64,000 nucleotides of DNA from Clytia hemisphaerica. Its lineage: Eukaryota; Cnidaria; Hydrozoa; Leptothecata; Clytiidae. The notes under the pieces are model-generated. The model worked only from the letters and a program-made list of their open reading frames with translations. It ran no database searches and had not been told where the DNA came from. Made by a program: the position numbers and the translations under genes. The stretch is taken from positions 496,001 to 560,000 of the forward strand of contig CACVBU010000588.1 in the NCBI GenBank assembly GCA_902728285.1, given 5' to 3'. Position 1 is the stretch's first letter. Each line of letters opens with the position of its first letter. Below are positions 21,451 through 33,209 of this stretch, piece after piece.

Positions 21451-22426
21451 AACCTTATGTTCTTATATAGCTTATTCTTATAAAAAACATTTCGAAGTAG
21501 ACTTTTATAAAATGATAGACTATAACAGCAAAAATTGAGCTAAACAGATAATAATTATTTCTTGTACAACTCTACTTGTAACCAGTCATCAACAAAATTT
21601 TGTTAGTCAAGTAGAAATTTTCAAGGCGCCAGGAAAATGCTCGTATCCGTTTGTGTGGTGAGTGTGTGGGGCACTTAATTAGCTATTCCAGCCAAGAAAA
21701 TTGAATTGTATTAGAAAACCCCCGCACTAATCTCATAACAGATCTCTCATCTTGTGCATACCACGCTCTGCTCTGAAGGGATGATCTGAACTGATTGTCA
21801 AGTTAAAACATTCAAAACCGGGTTGCTTTTTTTTGAAAACGAAAGCAAAAGTGGCTAGTTTCCAATGTTTATTATTGGCGTTTGATTTCGTGGCAATTAT
21901 TTTGCTTTAACCAATCAGCGCGCTTAAAAGGGGTTAAAAAGCTCATTTAATATCCATCCCAAAACTGGATGAAAAAGATCAAAAGCGGTGCGCCAACCTA
22001 GGCAGATTTTCTCACTACGGAACCTTTAGAGTGAATACGTGCCGGCGCGGAGTTAGTCAGAATTCTGCTCCTGAGATTACCCCCGCGCATGAGTACTTTC
22101 TCGGGCATTCTAAGGATTTTGCATTCTGCAAAATATCAGCATCTAAAGTTAAGCCAATCAAAAGTTATTCAAAAAATAAGTTTTGCTGACGTCAGCATTT
22201 TTACATTTTTTGCAATATTTATTCATATATCTTTATTTAGGCAAGCAAAACAATTATTGAACAGCACTTTTCCTATTCTACACCCTAATATGCTTTCAAA
22301 AAGGCATGAATGAACACCTCTTGGCGAGTGCTATTGGTGTTTAAAAAATTACAGAAAATTTGGACATGCCTTAAAATGCCTGAGTTAGTTGTATGAATTG
22401 TAACGTAAACATGCAATGTATGGTTT

Positions 22427-22704
<278 letters not shown>

Positions 22705-22734
22705 TAATCAGAAAAGTTAAAAGGCGTTTTTATG

Positions 22735-23166
22735 ATTCCCGGACAATTCCCCCTGGTGAATCCCCCCCCCCGGAAAATTCCCACCCGGTGAATTCCCCCC
22801 TGGTGAACTAAAAAATCATGTGATTTGAAATAAGCGATTTTACTATTTTACTAGACGACTATCATGTAAAAATCTTTCAGTTCTTTTCTCAGAATCAAAA
22901 AAAATGGGCGTTGTGATTCTTAACTTTTTTCAAAAATCGAAAAAAAATTCAAAAAGTCTCTAAGGGTCGGTTTTCGGAGGTCCCGTCCGCACATACCTCT
23001 CATCCGCCAACCCTCTAGTACCCCCCCCCGGGGTTACAGTCCATGATTTCGAAACTTAAAAACACATATGAAAATATATGGGTGGGAATTCACCAGGGGA
23101 GGGGGGGGGGTTCGCCGGGTGGGAGTTTTCCGGGGGGAATTCACCAGGGGGGAATTGTCCGGACAC
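22735..23166. mobile_element. 432 bp element with GGACAATTCCCCCTGGTGAA ends and 10 bp flanking repeat
   Basis: The left end ATTCCCGGACAATTCC, then CCCTGGTGAAT, is mirrored at the right by GAATTCACCAGGGGGGAATT and GTCCGGACAC. CGTTTTTATG flanks both sides (22725-22734 and 23167-23176). The inside contains the right half of the TCTCTAAGGG-type element (about 22930-23036), so one element type has landed in another. Confidence 0.8.
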
Positions 23167-23369
23167 CGTTTTTATGCTCGTGAAAGTAAAAACCAACTAG
23201 CAACAGAACAACAGTCACGAAATCTCCCACAAATACCTACCTACAAACACGTACAAATCGCATTAAAAACTTTTTGGCAGAGCTCATGTGTACACCCGCT
23301 GCTTTTAATGAGGCGTAATTACTGGAAAAGGACCATTCAAAAAGCATCATATCAAATTAAGTGAGTGTT

Positions 23370-24240
23370 GTTTTGCAGGATAAATGACTTCCGCAACCTA
23401 ACCTGCTTGAAGATCAGGTCTGTTTATTTATCCTGCACTATGAGTTTTATTAAGTAACTTTAAAATAATCTATTCTTTTTTGTCGAGATATCAAAACTGT
23501 TACTAATTGTTCCAACCTGCTTTGCTCTGAAAACTAAAAGGGTTTGTATTTTAAGGTCGATTGGGTTTGATAATCCTATGTTTTTTTTAAGACGGGGAAT
23601 ATTAATTCCACTGTTTTCAAATCAGAAAATTCAGTGTGGATGGAAGAAATAGCACAATATTATGCAATGAGGGCTGTTTACTTGATTGTTTTCAGCGGGG
23701 ACAAAAATTTGAGTACAATTTTCCACTGTGCGCGATATTTTATTAAAAACAAGTCTCCAGCTGATTCAGTCTAGACGTGTGGGTTGGTAGGGGCCAATCG
23801 AAATAAAAATCGGGGCAAAAATTGGGGTGAGTAAGATGAAGTTTTCTTCGAAAGAATACTGAACGCGCACTTTTACTTTGGACATACATTAAATATTTGA
23901 AAAACATCGGGTTTCTCCAATTTGAAGGAGTTGTACGGTTTTAGGTCGTTTTGGGCTCTCTTTTGAATGTTTACTACTTTGGAGCACACGTACTACCTAC
24001 GCTATGAAAAGATATCACTTGAAGACTAGGAATTTAAACATTATTTTATCTTATAAATTATCCATCTTGTTTGAATTAAAATTTTTATCGATCTAAAATG
24101 GCTATAGAGCTATAGTAAACATCATTGAATATGTTTAGTGTATGAGCTGGGTCAGGTCACTCCTTCCCTGTGAGTATAAAAAGGTGGAGGGATATTAGAA
24201 TCTGAGATCACTCGATACAGATGGTACGGTGAATCTGCCT
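23370..24240. other. Noncoding stretch with one dispersed repeat
   Basis: Contains the plus copy (23644-23732) of the repeat at 12309-12400. Otherwise no ORF, RNA gene or inverted-end element is seen. Confidence 0.4.
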
Positions 24241-24247
24241 TTGAACT

Positions 24248-24640
24248 AGCCCGGGGAGCTCATAGCTTTTTGATGGATTGGGTGGCGCTGAAAAGTGTCC
24301 CGGGGTAATATGGCAGGCTCTATTTTTTGGTTGGCTTTACTTTAGAGCACATAACAAATCCGTACCACTGTAGCCAGGCCTTTTTTGGAGAAAAAACAAA
24401 TAGAAATTTAAGAAGAAGTTGGCATTATTTTTCAAAGTTGGAAGGTATTTTTGTGTTTTGAATGTAGTTTTATAAATTTCAATGGGATTTGGATAAAATA
24501 TTTTATAGTTTTGGTGTTTTTATATAATTTCTAAAAATAAAAGTAAAAAATTCCAAGATTGCGGCATCCTCTAGTCTTCTTCGCTGGAGCTGTCAAAATC
24601 ATCAGATGGAAAAGTTCATTCAGAAGTATAGACTCTACTC
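24248..24640 (+). repeat. Dispersed repeat with GC-rich foldback head, copy 1
   Basis: Begins AGCCCGGGGAGCTCATAGCT, TTTTTGATGGATTGGGTGGC, then GTGTCCCGGGGTAATATGGC. A trailing part near 24590-24640 (GTCAAAATCATCAGATGGAA, AAGTTCATTCAGAAGTAT) matches 52250-52300. A second long copy is at 51992 and a short one at 42418. Confidence 0.65.
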
Positions 24641-25629
24641 TAACCTTTGAAAGACCAATATATTTAAAAAAAGCATGATATAACCCAATTAAAATTCGTA
24701 AATATTGACGAATATTCTAATGAGCTGCATAATGATGATGATGCTGAAACTAACTTTAAAAGATTCCCAGCGGCTGGATTATCTGATGGAAAGATGGAAA
24801 ATTAAAAGTTTTCTAAGTCAAAACCTCCTCACAAGACAATCTCGAAACATTACTAACAAGCCCTAAGTCAAAACTCCGAAACAAGGAAATCTGAAAAAGT
24901 TTTTTGTAGTAGGATGGGCTAGGGAGTTTCCTTAACGTTTTGGTGGTGAAAGTAATTTTGGCTGAATGGGGTGTTACATAAACCTTTGATAATGATTTGA
25001 TCATTTGATAAACTTGCAGAGTAATCGCTTTTACTAGATCTGCTTTTTTATAAAACAGTTTGGTTGTTTGCAGGTCAAAATTGATTGGAAAATATGGTAT
25101 TCTCAATATTTTGATTTTGAAGATTGCCAGCATTGAATGTTTTGTCCCAAGCATTTTTCGCAATATTATAGAAATACAATTTTTTCTCTTAGATTCTTCT
25201 TCGAATTTGAAAGATTTATATGAAATTATTTTTCTAGAGGAATGTTAAGGAGAATATTTAGTGATTTTGGAATTTTTTATTATTTTTTTTGTTTTAAAGG
25301 TGGGACTGACATGGTAATTGTTCAATTTGATTAGGTTCCGTTTAGGGCCCTTCCTTAATGAGCTCTTTGGGTTTTTGGTTGGTTTGTTGATTTCTCAATG
25401 TTGGAAATTGAAGGTGGTTAACACCGAAACATTATACTTGCATAACAGGTAATTATTGCAAGGGCATCTATTCTCTATTGCTAAGCCTACAAAACAAATG
25501 CCATACCTTTTCTCTCTGCATTAGTCCGCAAAATGAAGAATTGTGCTTGAATTTGAGGATGTTTTGTTTTGTTGAGCTTGTTTAACTCTTCCTTTTAAAG
25601 CTTTTATAGGGATGCAATTGGGCTCTTTC

Positions 25630-25835
25630 AGAAAATGTCCGTACATGGGGAAGGGGTGGAGGATATTGTCCGGGGGGTAGCGAAAAATCATTTGCCTTAT
25701 CCAGGGGTACTTTGGGTTGTCCGGGGGGTCAACCAATGCTTGTCCGGGGGGTAAAACCTGTTGTCCGGGGGGCCAAAAGTCATTTGTAAATCACTGAAAA
25801 TTGTTATATCCTCCACCCCCTATATTCAAAGCCCA
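25630..25835. mobile_element. Small MITE with TGTCCGGGGGGT tandem core
   Basis: The ends GGGGTGGAGGATAT (left) and ATATCCTCCACCCC (right) are perfect inverted repeats. The core repeats TGTCCGGGGGG four times within 100 bp. Its ends resemble those of the element at 63449-63733 (GTCCGTACA followed by GGGGGTGGAGG). Confidence 0.75.
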
Positions 25836-25999
25836 TTGCAAGGTTTGTGTAAGGATAGACCCTTTCAGGGGAATATTGAAAGCTTGTTTTTTATATTGAC
25901 AACCCCTTCTCAAAGACCTGGTAGAATTATTTCAGCCAGTGGGGGTAATAATAACGGTCTGAAACTCGATGGGGATTGATAGTCACATATTTTTTTATG

Positions 26000-27660
26000 G
26001 CCGGTGATTTAAATCATTTTGTTTTCAAGTCAGGAAATTCATTGGGGATGGGAAAGAGATCATAATTTCTTGCAGTGAAGTGTGTTGTTTCTTAATTTTG
26101 AATAACTTTTTGTTGATGATGAGTCTGAACTAAATAGTAATATGACGCACAAATGTAGATTGTTTCTCTTATAATCTGAGACTAATCTGCTCAATAATGT
26201 GCCCGAAGAAAGAAGAAAAATCGTCAACCCGCTAAGCCCCAATCATCAAAATATTTACATTATGGCTAATGTAAGAGTCATCAATTAAAACTGGTGGACT
26301 GGCCATGCAAAGTTCAATGAGAGATTTATCAACCAATAAGTTATTCAAAATGAAGAAATGATTTATATTAGCCAAAACAAACTTTCCGCCTTTCTCTGGA
26401 AGGGAAGCAACAGTCTGTACGTAGCATGTAAACATATGTTTTTGTTATATGTTACGTGTTATTTTGTTATATGTTTGGGTAGGGTCGGTAGGATTTTAGG
26501 CTTGAGAGCAATGGAACTACATATTGTTAAAAAACAAGAGCCTTAAGATTACCCATCTTTAAAATCATCTCATGTTTAAATGCGTAGTTCATCAGAACCT
26601 TTCGAACTTAAGTTTGTTTTTTCGTTTCGAAAGCGATAAGGGAAGTGATTTGGATGTGTCAGATTAAATTTGTTGACTTTAATGGTGAATTATCAGATTG
26701 TCAACAAATCATCGGTCTTTAAATCAAAATTCAAGTTATAGGAAATTGAGGAAATATCTGACAAACAAAGTTTTTATGGGATTTAGTTTTTAATCTACAC
26801 GGGAAATCTAAATAGAAAGTAAAATTCATTTTCTAATATTCAATTTTCATCATCATCGGATTATCTGACATGTTTACAAAGGTCCAGACCAAACATATGA
26901 ATGATTAGAGGGTTATAACGAGCTAATGATGATCAATAGATGAGAGCTAAACAAGGAAAGAAACAAATAAACAAAAGTCTTATTCATCTTTGTTTGAGGC
27001 AGAATCTAGGGTAAAAAAAGGATGTTAATTTCAAACAACTTCATCTAATTTGAGTTACTGGTGCAGTATCTACAGTGACGAATAAATTATTTTGATACAG
27101 AGGGGGGGTAGGTTTAGTGACAGGGTGAGGGCCAGCTATTGTTTCGCATGAGGAGGGGGTTGAGAATTTAAGTTCAATGTGGCCGAAAAACGAAAACAAC
27201 ATGTCATGAAATCTTAAATGGAAAAATAGAATGAAAAATCAGTATAAATTTTTCAGAAAATTTTGAAAAATCTTTTTTTTCAAATGTTTACTCGACAATT
27301 TACTTCGTCGACAATTTCTAATGATTTCTATATGTTTCTATAATTTTCTTTTATTGGAATAACCTACAAGGTAAATAAACCGGATTAGAAATTGCGGCAT
27401 TTTCATCTGCTTTAAAGTGTATGAACAAATCGCAACCTTCTTAACGAGAAACTCTTGATCGATTTGTCAAAGATGCACAATTTCGATATTTTAAGCTCAT
27501 TATATAGCAGACATAAATAGATTTGATGAGCAGAGCAATTGAAATCAATGCAACATTCTCGGTTATACAAATAAAAGCAGCGAAATTTCGTCATTCAACC
27601 AAAGTAATAATCTATTTTTGAGTAGACTGGAGTCGTTTAATCCACGTAATACAGTAGTTA
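26000..27660. other. Noncoding stretch, nothing recognised
   Basis: AT-rich, only short ORFs without coding signature. A GGAGGGGG-containing spot at 27100-27160 is a simple G-rich tract. Confidence 0.4.
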
Positions 27661-27673
27661 TATGGGGTTACAT

Positions 27674-28060
27674 CAGTGGCGTTGTGGCAGGGGAGGGGCC
27701 GGGGGGGCCATGCCCCCCCAGCATAGCTTTTTTGAAGGGGCGCCGAAGAGCAAGGGGCGCCAAAACAGATTTTTTTAAACGCCCCAATCTTAAAAATCAT
27801 ACTTTATGCGCCTTAAACTGCGCCCCAGGACCAATTGTACTGAGATAATTTTAAAATGCTTGCATTTTTTTCGCTCGCTTCGCTTGCAATAAAGTTAATT
27901 GGTAACTTCTTTCCAATCTAGCTAATTTACAAGTTTTTTTCCGTACAATAAAGCATTATTAAATGAAAATCTAACTGCGCCCCAAGACCAATTTGCTGAC
28001 AGCAATATTGAAATTATAAAACATCAATTTTTTCGCTCGCTTCGTTCGTATTACACATTG
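27674..28060 (+). repeat. CAGTGGCG G-rich repeat with internal duplication
   Basis: Begins CAGTGGCGTTGTGGCAGGGG with a following GGGGGGCCATGCCCCCCCAG palindrome. The phrase TGCGCCCCAGGACCAATT and a later TTTTTTCGCTCGCTTCGCTTG recur about 155-175 bp downstream (TGCGCCCCAAGACCAATT; TTTTTTCGCTCGCTTCGTTCG). It resembles transposon-end sequences common in invertebrates; the right end was not found. Confidence 0.5.
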
Positions 28061-28079
28061 TTTCTTTTCACTCTAGCAA

Positions 28080-29500
28080 GTGTCAAATTTGTCTATTTTT
28101 ATTTAGTGATTTAGGGTATCTTGGCAGTCGATTTTCAAAAATTTTCTAGTTATCCCTTTTCCATTCATCAAAGATATATCTACTAGGCCGTTTTCACATT
28201 TGCTAAATTTGGCCACAGCCTTATCAATGATTTTGAAAATTCTAAACTAAACAATTGATTGTGCTAAGCAAATAAAATGCATTTTAGATATTACCCTGAT
28301 TCAAACAGGAGAAATATTACAGAACAGAAGATAGTATATGTAACTTAACTTAAGTTGTAGCGGAACAAATACTATGCAAATTTTTCCTTCCATTGCATTT
28401 AAAAATAAACCAATCTTAAAATAGATAATAGCTTATGACGCGGTCAGAGAATCCTAGACGCGCAAATTAATTACAGACAAAACTTATTTGAGGAAAATGG
28501 GGGTGTTTCATGTATATGAAATGATATGTTCATGGACTTTCCAAGCCTAGTAATATATTTAAATTGAAATTCTTAATTCCCCAGCTTACAAGTTATAGCG
28601 CTTATTTTCGCGGATCTGTTAAATCATTTACCGTAGCTATCAGAAACGATAATTGAGATAACTTGATTGATAGCTAAAGAATCTAATTACGGTCGGTGTA
28701 AAATGAGAATATAAGGGGGCGGGTAACGACATAACATTAATCAAACCAACTAAATTCTGTAACAATTTCAAACGTAAAAATATACAAAGAAAACAAATTC
28801 AAGGGACAAAAATGTTGTTTGTTTGTAAAAATTGTACTATCGCTTTTTCCAGAAATATCGAAGCATCAAACGATGAAAAAAATACACTTCAAAAATATTG
28901 TTAATCCAGAAAATTTCTATACAACCTCTAAGTCATCCCACTTATTCTGGCATGTGCACAATACACGTTTATTAAGAATAAACTATATAAGAATATCAGG
29001 CTTATTCGACTGCCAATATTTTAAGAATAAGTTAAGATCATTTCATGGCTTTGCAGACCGTGAAGCATCTAAATTCTTCGAAAATTGCAGAAAAATACTA
29101 ACAAATTTGCGAATATAAAGTTTCACAGGCTTCAAAATTTTTGAATATTCTTATAAAACAAAGGTGTACAAGAAACAATGGGGGAAGGTAAAGGAAGAAA
29201 TATTGAGAAGCAAACAAGAAGAATGAAGAGCAAAATTAAAGAACGAGACATCACTTTGTTTGACAATGGAGACAGAACGGAAAACAAAGGGGCATTTTTT
29301 TGCCAAATCTCTGCCTCCACAGAGTCAGTTCATATTTCAAAATCCTCTTTGAAACAATGCACGTTCACATTAGGCAGATTTAAAGAACTGACTATCTATA
29401 TTTATTAGAACAAAAATGAAAGTTTAGGAATAAATATTCTGTTTAGAATTTCTTTTGTTTTGAGCAAAAGGTAAGCGTGGTAACCTTGTAATTTACTTAC
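28080..29500. other. Noncoding stretch, ORFs without recognisable content
   Basis: Holds a 99-codon ORF (28819-29118) and a 76-codon ORF (29178-29408) on the plus strand. Both are lysine/phenylalanine-rich and lack a domain. I see no convincing start context or splice sites, so I do not call them genes. Confidence 0.35.
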
Positions 29501-29510
29501 TATAATTAAC

Positions 29511-29669
29511 TACCTTATCGGGGAAAATTTTCGTCGGGGAAAATATTCGTCACTTGCTGGTAGTTTGTAAACGCATTAAGGCCGGGGGGGATTTTTGCCG
29601 GGGAAAAATATTCGTCACTTGGCTAAAATTTCGTCACTTTTCCCCGACGAAGTTTTCCCGGATAAGGTA
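29511..29669. mobile_element. 159 bp MITE, TACCTTATC...GATAAGGTA
   Basis: Ends TACCTTATCGGGGAAAATTT and AGTTTTCCCGGATAAGGTA. The body repeats TCGTCGGGGAAAATATTCGT and CGTCACTTTTCCCCGACGAA in inverted arrangement. No ORF. Confidence 0.8.
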
Positions 29670-30248
29670 CCTGAAAGGCTGACACGTACAAATCTAGTAC
29701 TAACATATATGTACTGCAAAAATAGCCAAATCTAAAAACAACGAAAATATAGTCGTAATGGATTTAGCAAATCAGAGCTACAAAGTTTTCTCCGCCTTAG
29801 ACATGTGAACCTCTTTGGCTGGCTGGCAGGAAATATATTTTAAGAAAAATGGTTTAAAACTCAATTAAATGTGACAGGTACTTTAAAAGATACTTGATAT
29901 ATCTTAAATGTAGGCTCTAGTTTAAGTTTTTGTTGGTTTTTTATATACATGTCATTACATTTAGGAATACCATTGTCTAGACATCTTCAAAGTATCAAAA
30001 CATCCTATTTGACAGAGTCTTACTAAATAACTTTGTAAAAGAAATTGAAGAAGAATGTATATTGCATTCAATTATTGAAATAAAGATTGCAAAATGCCGG
30101 AGCTGTTGTATATGTTCAATAAATTGTTCTCAGATTTTGTTTACTTTAAATCTTGCTAAAAGGAGAAATAGCATTACTTTCTGGGCCTGATATTTAAAAA
30201 GTTGAACGGAGATTTCACAATTTATTGTAAATAAGACTTAAATAGGAC

Positions 30249-30475
30249 TTAAAGGGACATTACAGTAGTAAAATGTAAACATTGCACGAACCACGTGTCA
30301 TTAAAGAGAACAATTAAAATCACGTGTTCAAAACAAACTTGTAAAACAATTGAACAATGAAAATTAGCCATATTTGGTTTGATTTTTTATTTTGACATGT
30401 GACATTTGTTTTGATTTTGTATCCGCTGCATACAGTTTGTTTACAAATTTCGCCAGTACTGTTATGTCCCTTTAA
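30249..30475. mobile_element. piggyBac-like MITE flanked by TTAA
   Basis: TTAA at 30249-30252 and 30472-30475 flank the ends AGGGACAT and ATGTCCCT. Inner arms CAGTAGTAAAATGTAAAC and GTTTACAAATTTCGCCAGTA also pair. TTAA duplications are the mark of piggyBac-superfamily insertions. 219 bp between the TTAA sites, no ORF. Confidence 0.8.
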
Positions 30476-30551
30476 GAAAAGAAGTTTGGTAATAATTTAA
30501 TTCTATTTGTTAATATAGTAAAAGTAAAATCAACTTAAAAGCCTGCTTTAG

Positions 30552-30672
30552 AATCCAGTTTCTGAATATAGCAATTGCAAGTATTTGATCTTTGTATTTA
30601 CTGTCTTGACTGCTGTAATCGGCTTTGGACATGCAAATATATCGGCATCACAATGTGTACAAAGGAATTATG
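30552..30672 (+). CDS. Candidate exon with hydrophobic signal-like segment
   Basis: 121 bases between CTGCTTTAG (acceptor) and a consensus GTAAGTCT donor. The frame reads through YLIFVFTVLTAVIGFGHANI, a strong hydrophobic core ending in small residues like a signal peptide, then SASQCVQRNYG. There is no ATG in the exon and an in-frame TAG lies just before it, so a start codon must come from an upstream exon that I could not identify. It is joined in phase to the 36-base exon at 30851. Low certainty: no homologue recognised. Confidence 0.35.
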
Positions 30673-30850
30673 GTAAGTCTTTGTTTATTCTAGAGGAAAA
30701 TTTTTCAAGTTTTTGACACATACCATACCAAGCAATGGTTGAAGAGGGATTTTGGTAAATCTCTCTGAGTTTTTCTTAGATATCACTTTTCATTTTATTG
30801 TAATGGAGCTGCATATGTATCATACTTCGATACTTGTATTTTTGTTGCAG

Positions 30851-30886
30851 GCAGAGATTCAATGGAAGACGAAGAACTTGTCTATT
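30851..30886 (+). CDS. Candidate 36-base microexon
   Basis: Bounded by TTTGTTGCAG and GTAAGTTTTTA, both good splice consensus. It is exactly 36 bases, phase 1 at both ends, and reads G-RDSMEDEELVY with the neighbouring exon. A possible third exon is 32338-32522 (acceptor GTTGTCTTTTAG, donor GTAAGACA), which continues in the right phase with YCQHNNYRSQV. That link is a guess. Confidence 0.35.
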
Positions 30887-30984
30887 GTAAGTTTTTACTA
30901 GGAATTAAAAAATTTAGAAGTTGAGAAAAGCTGCAATTTTCCAATAATTTCACCAAAAGTCAAATTGATTTCTTTGGTGATTTT

Positions 30985-31100
30985 CAACCTCGTTCCCTGC
31001 ATAATACCAGCTTTTTGATTTTAAGCATATTGATAGCGTCAGATAATATTTGGCATTCATTAGTAACGTAAATAAAGCCTGGTATACACGGGGACGAGGT
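30985..31100. mobile_element. Small foldback element
   Basis: TTTTCAACCTCGTTCCCTGC, ATAATACCAGC at the left and GCCTGGTATACACGGGGACG, AGGTTGTGAA at the right form ~30 bp imperfect inverted arms. It falls in the intron after the candidate microexon. Confidence 0.65.
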
Positions 31101-31855
31101 TGTGAATAATTTTAATTTTTTTCCTGTGTTTGTTTGTAATTACTGAAATCTACTTGCTCTTCGTTTTGAACAAAGGCTATTGTTAGATAGAAAAACTATT
31201 TATTCTGGAATCAGTTGTAAATCTTATAATACCGCTTACACATCAACATTTCTTAAAATAGTTGCAATTCACTGCACCACAAAATGAAGGTACTTTGCGC
31301 AAAAAAAATAAAAATATACCGACCAATCTAATATAAAATATTTCGTCGTTTCTCGGTCGTTTGATGATTTGTGACGTCACATAGAATGGTCGTTCGAACA
31401 AAAAAGAAAGTAGAGCAATTAAAAGTGATTGGCAATGGATGACAATTGGTGAGCGGAAATATATGGAGAACATTTAAAAGCAGCTTCATTTTCTTGTTGA
31501 TTCGTTATTCACTGTCAAGTGCTAGTAGTGGCAACATCTAAAAGGTGATGTTGATTATAATCTTCTTTTTGTGAAGTTGAAAAACTATTTTATAAAGATG
31601 TAAAGGTTGATCTCAGTTTAAGATGATTTTATATTGATTTTTGAAGGGTTTTTCTCATGATTTGATGAGATGTTTTATCGTTGTCCATTACTTTGCTTAT
31701 GATGGTGGTTACCAAAGATAAGAACGTTTAGAAAAATAGTTTTGACGCCAAATCACCAATAGTTAGTTAAGGTTATAGATGCATTTGAATTGCCGAAGTT
31801 CGCAAATTTTCCTACGCGTTCCAGTTTTGCAGAGAAACAGAATCAAAACATTTTG
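31100..31855. other. Noncoding stretch, nothing recognised
   Basis: Intron-like AT-rich DNA between a foldback element and a hairpin MITE. No supported feature. Confidence 0.4.
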
Positions 31856-31860
31856 GTTTA

Positions 31861-31959
31861 CCCAGCTGGCGCACAACGTTGTTTCAACGTATATCTAATG
31901 TTCATAACGTCCATATAACGTTAGATGAACGTCGAAACAACGTTGTGGTACCAGCAGGG
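31861..31959. mobile_element. Hairpin MITE, CCCAGCTGGC family, copy 2
   Basis: 99 bp, CCCAGCTGGCGCACAACGTT to CAACGTTGTGGTACCAGCAG and GG. Same body as 13336-13433 (ATCTAATGTTCATAACGTCC, then ACGTTAGATGAACGT). Confidence 0.8.
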
Positions 31960-32893
31960 TAATGTTTTCGGAATTACCACTACAGTATCCTTGGAAACTG
32001 CAGATGATAATAATAAAATGAGAATCTTTTTTGGCAACTTTTAAATAGATTTTGAATTGTCATATTGATGAGATTGATTACTCTAAGGTTTCTAAATATA
32101 GGTTCTACTTTTTTTAACAGCCATAGTAGTGTCAATTAAAATCTATTTGTTAAACGACTCAATTCAATCTTAAAAATCCCCTACTTTTCACTCCAGTAGG
32201 TTGATTTGGTCCGATTTGAAAAACAGAAATTAAAGAGTGTCGGTTTCTTTTGATATGCATCATTTGGATGTCGTTTGAACCTCTTTTGAACTAGTTCACA
32301 ACACGATATATTTTTAGCTTGCTTAGTTGTCTTTTAGATTGTCAGCACAACAATTATAGAAGCCAAGTTACAAAAATAGATTTTGATTTGCTCGTGCGTC
32401 TCGAAAAAGTGCGGTGTAAAACGCTCTTCAAATTTGATGATAATATAATATATCAAAAAATAACAATTTTTTCTTCAAAAAGACTCTATCGATTGACCAA
32501 TGTTTGTTTACAGTTAAGATTAGTAAGACAATATAGTCATCCATTAATAACAAAAATATCACGTGACCAATCTATTGTTTACATTGTCATAAAAAGTACA
32601 CAATGGTTTTCTTTTTAAAGTGGCGTGGTGACTAGATTTTTGGAATGATTCTATACTTGAGGTGCTTCTTAAGAGTCTCAGTCTTACTTTAGACTTCAGT
32701 CTGCAAACATTTGTGCAGGTTATCGTTAGCAAAGTGCACATCTAGAATATTATTATCCTAATTAGTTCTTGTAATTAAATATGAAAAGCTTGATTGGTTT
32801 AATTGAATATTAATTAACATCATCTCTTCATCTTTATAGAAAATAAATGAAAATTAAATAAAATAATAAAACAGTGAAACGGAAGAATCCATA

Positions 32894-33208
32894 ATGGCAC
32901 ATAATACATTTTTGATGAAATCAATTATTGTTTTGATTTTGGTGACCTGCGTTATTTCGGACGCACAACCAGCACCTGTCCGAAAATCACGATCGGTACG
33001 CAGTAATTCTGGATTTACATGCTCCAGCGTATGCGACGGGAACTATATGGTATGCGCAAACGTTATACGTAATGTTTACGAACATTTTATATGTCTTAAA
33101 GTGAGGTCCGGTTGCAAGCGCCGCTGCCGACACCCGGATATTTCCCACGATATTTACATAGCACCGTTGAGTGTTGAATTAGATCAAATTTGGAACACAA
33201 AATCGTGA
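32894..33208 (+). CDS. Secreted cysteine-rich peptide precursor, symmetrical six-cysteine array
   Basis: 104-residue intact ORF. Residues 1 to about 24 are a signal peptide (charged start, IIVLILVTCV core, likely cut after SDA). A short propeptide with basic sites follows (RKSR at 30-33, R36). The mature region has six cysteines at 43, 47, 54, 67, 74 and 78, spaced C-x3-C-x6-C-x12-C-x6-C-x3-C, which reads the same from both ends. Nested pairing (43-78, 47-74, 54-67) would suit two antiparallel helices, as in alpha-hairpinin-type peptides; that fold is inference. Roles of such peptides include hormone, antimicrobial or venom component, and none can be chosen here. A possible acceptor TCTTTATAG at 32831-32839 suggests a spliced 5' UTR. 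The ATG is the first good one after it. Confidence 0.7.
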   Translation: MAHNTFLMKSIIVLILVTCVISDAQPAPVRKSRSVRSNSGFTCSSVCDGNYMVCANVIRNVYEHFICLKVRSGCKRRCRHPDISHDIYIAPLSVELDQIWNTKS

Positions 33209-33209
33209 A

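Noticed and set aside
23068-23364. 98-codon ORF starting with glycine-rich sequence
   Set aside because: The start is the G-rich end of the 22735-23166 element; the rest has no signal.
28819-29118. 99-codon plus-strand ORF
   Set aside because: Protein-like in places, but no recognised domain, no strong start context and no splice borders.
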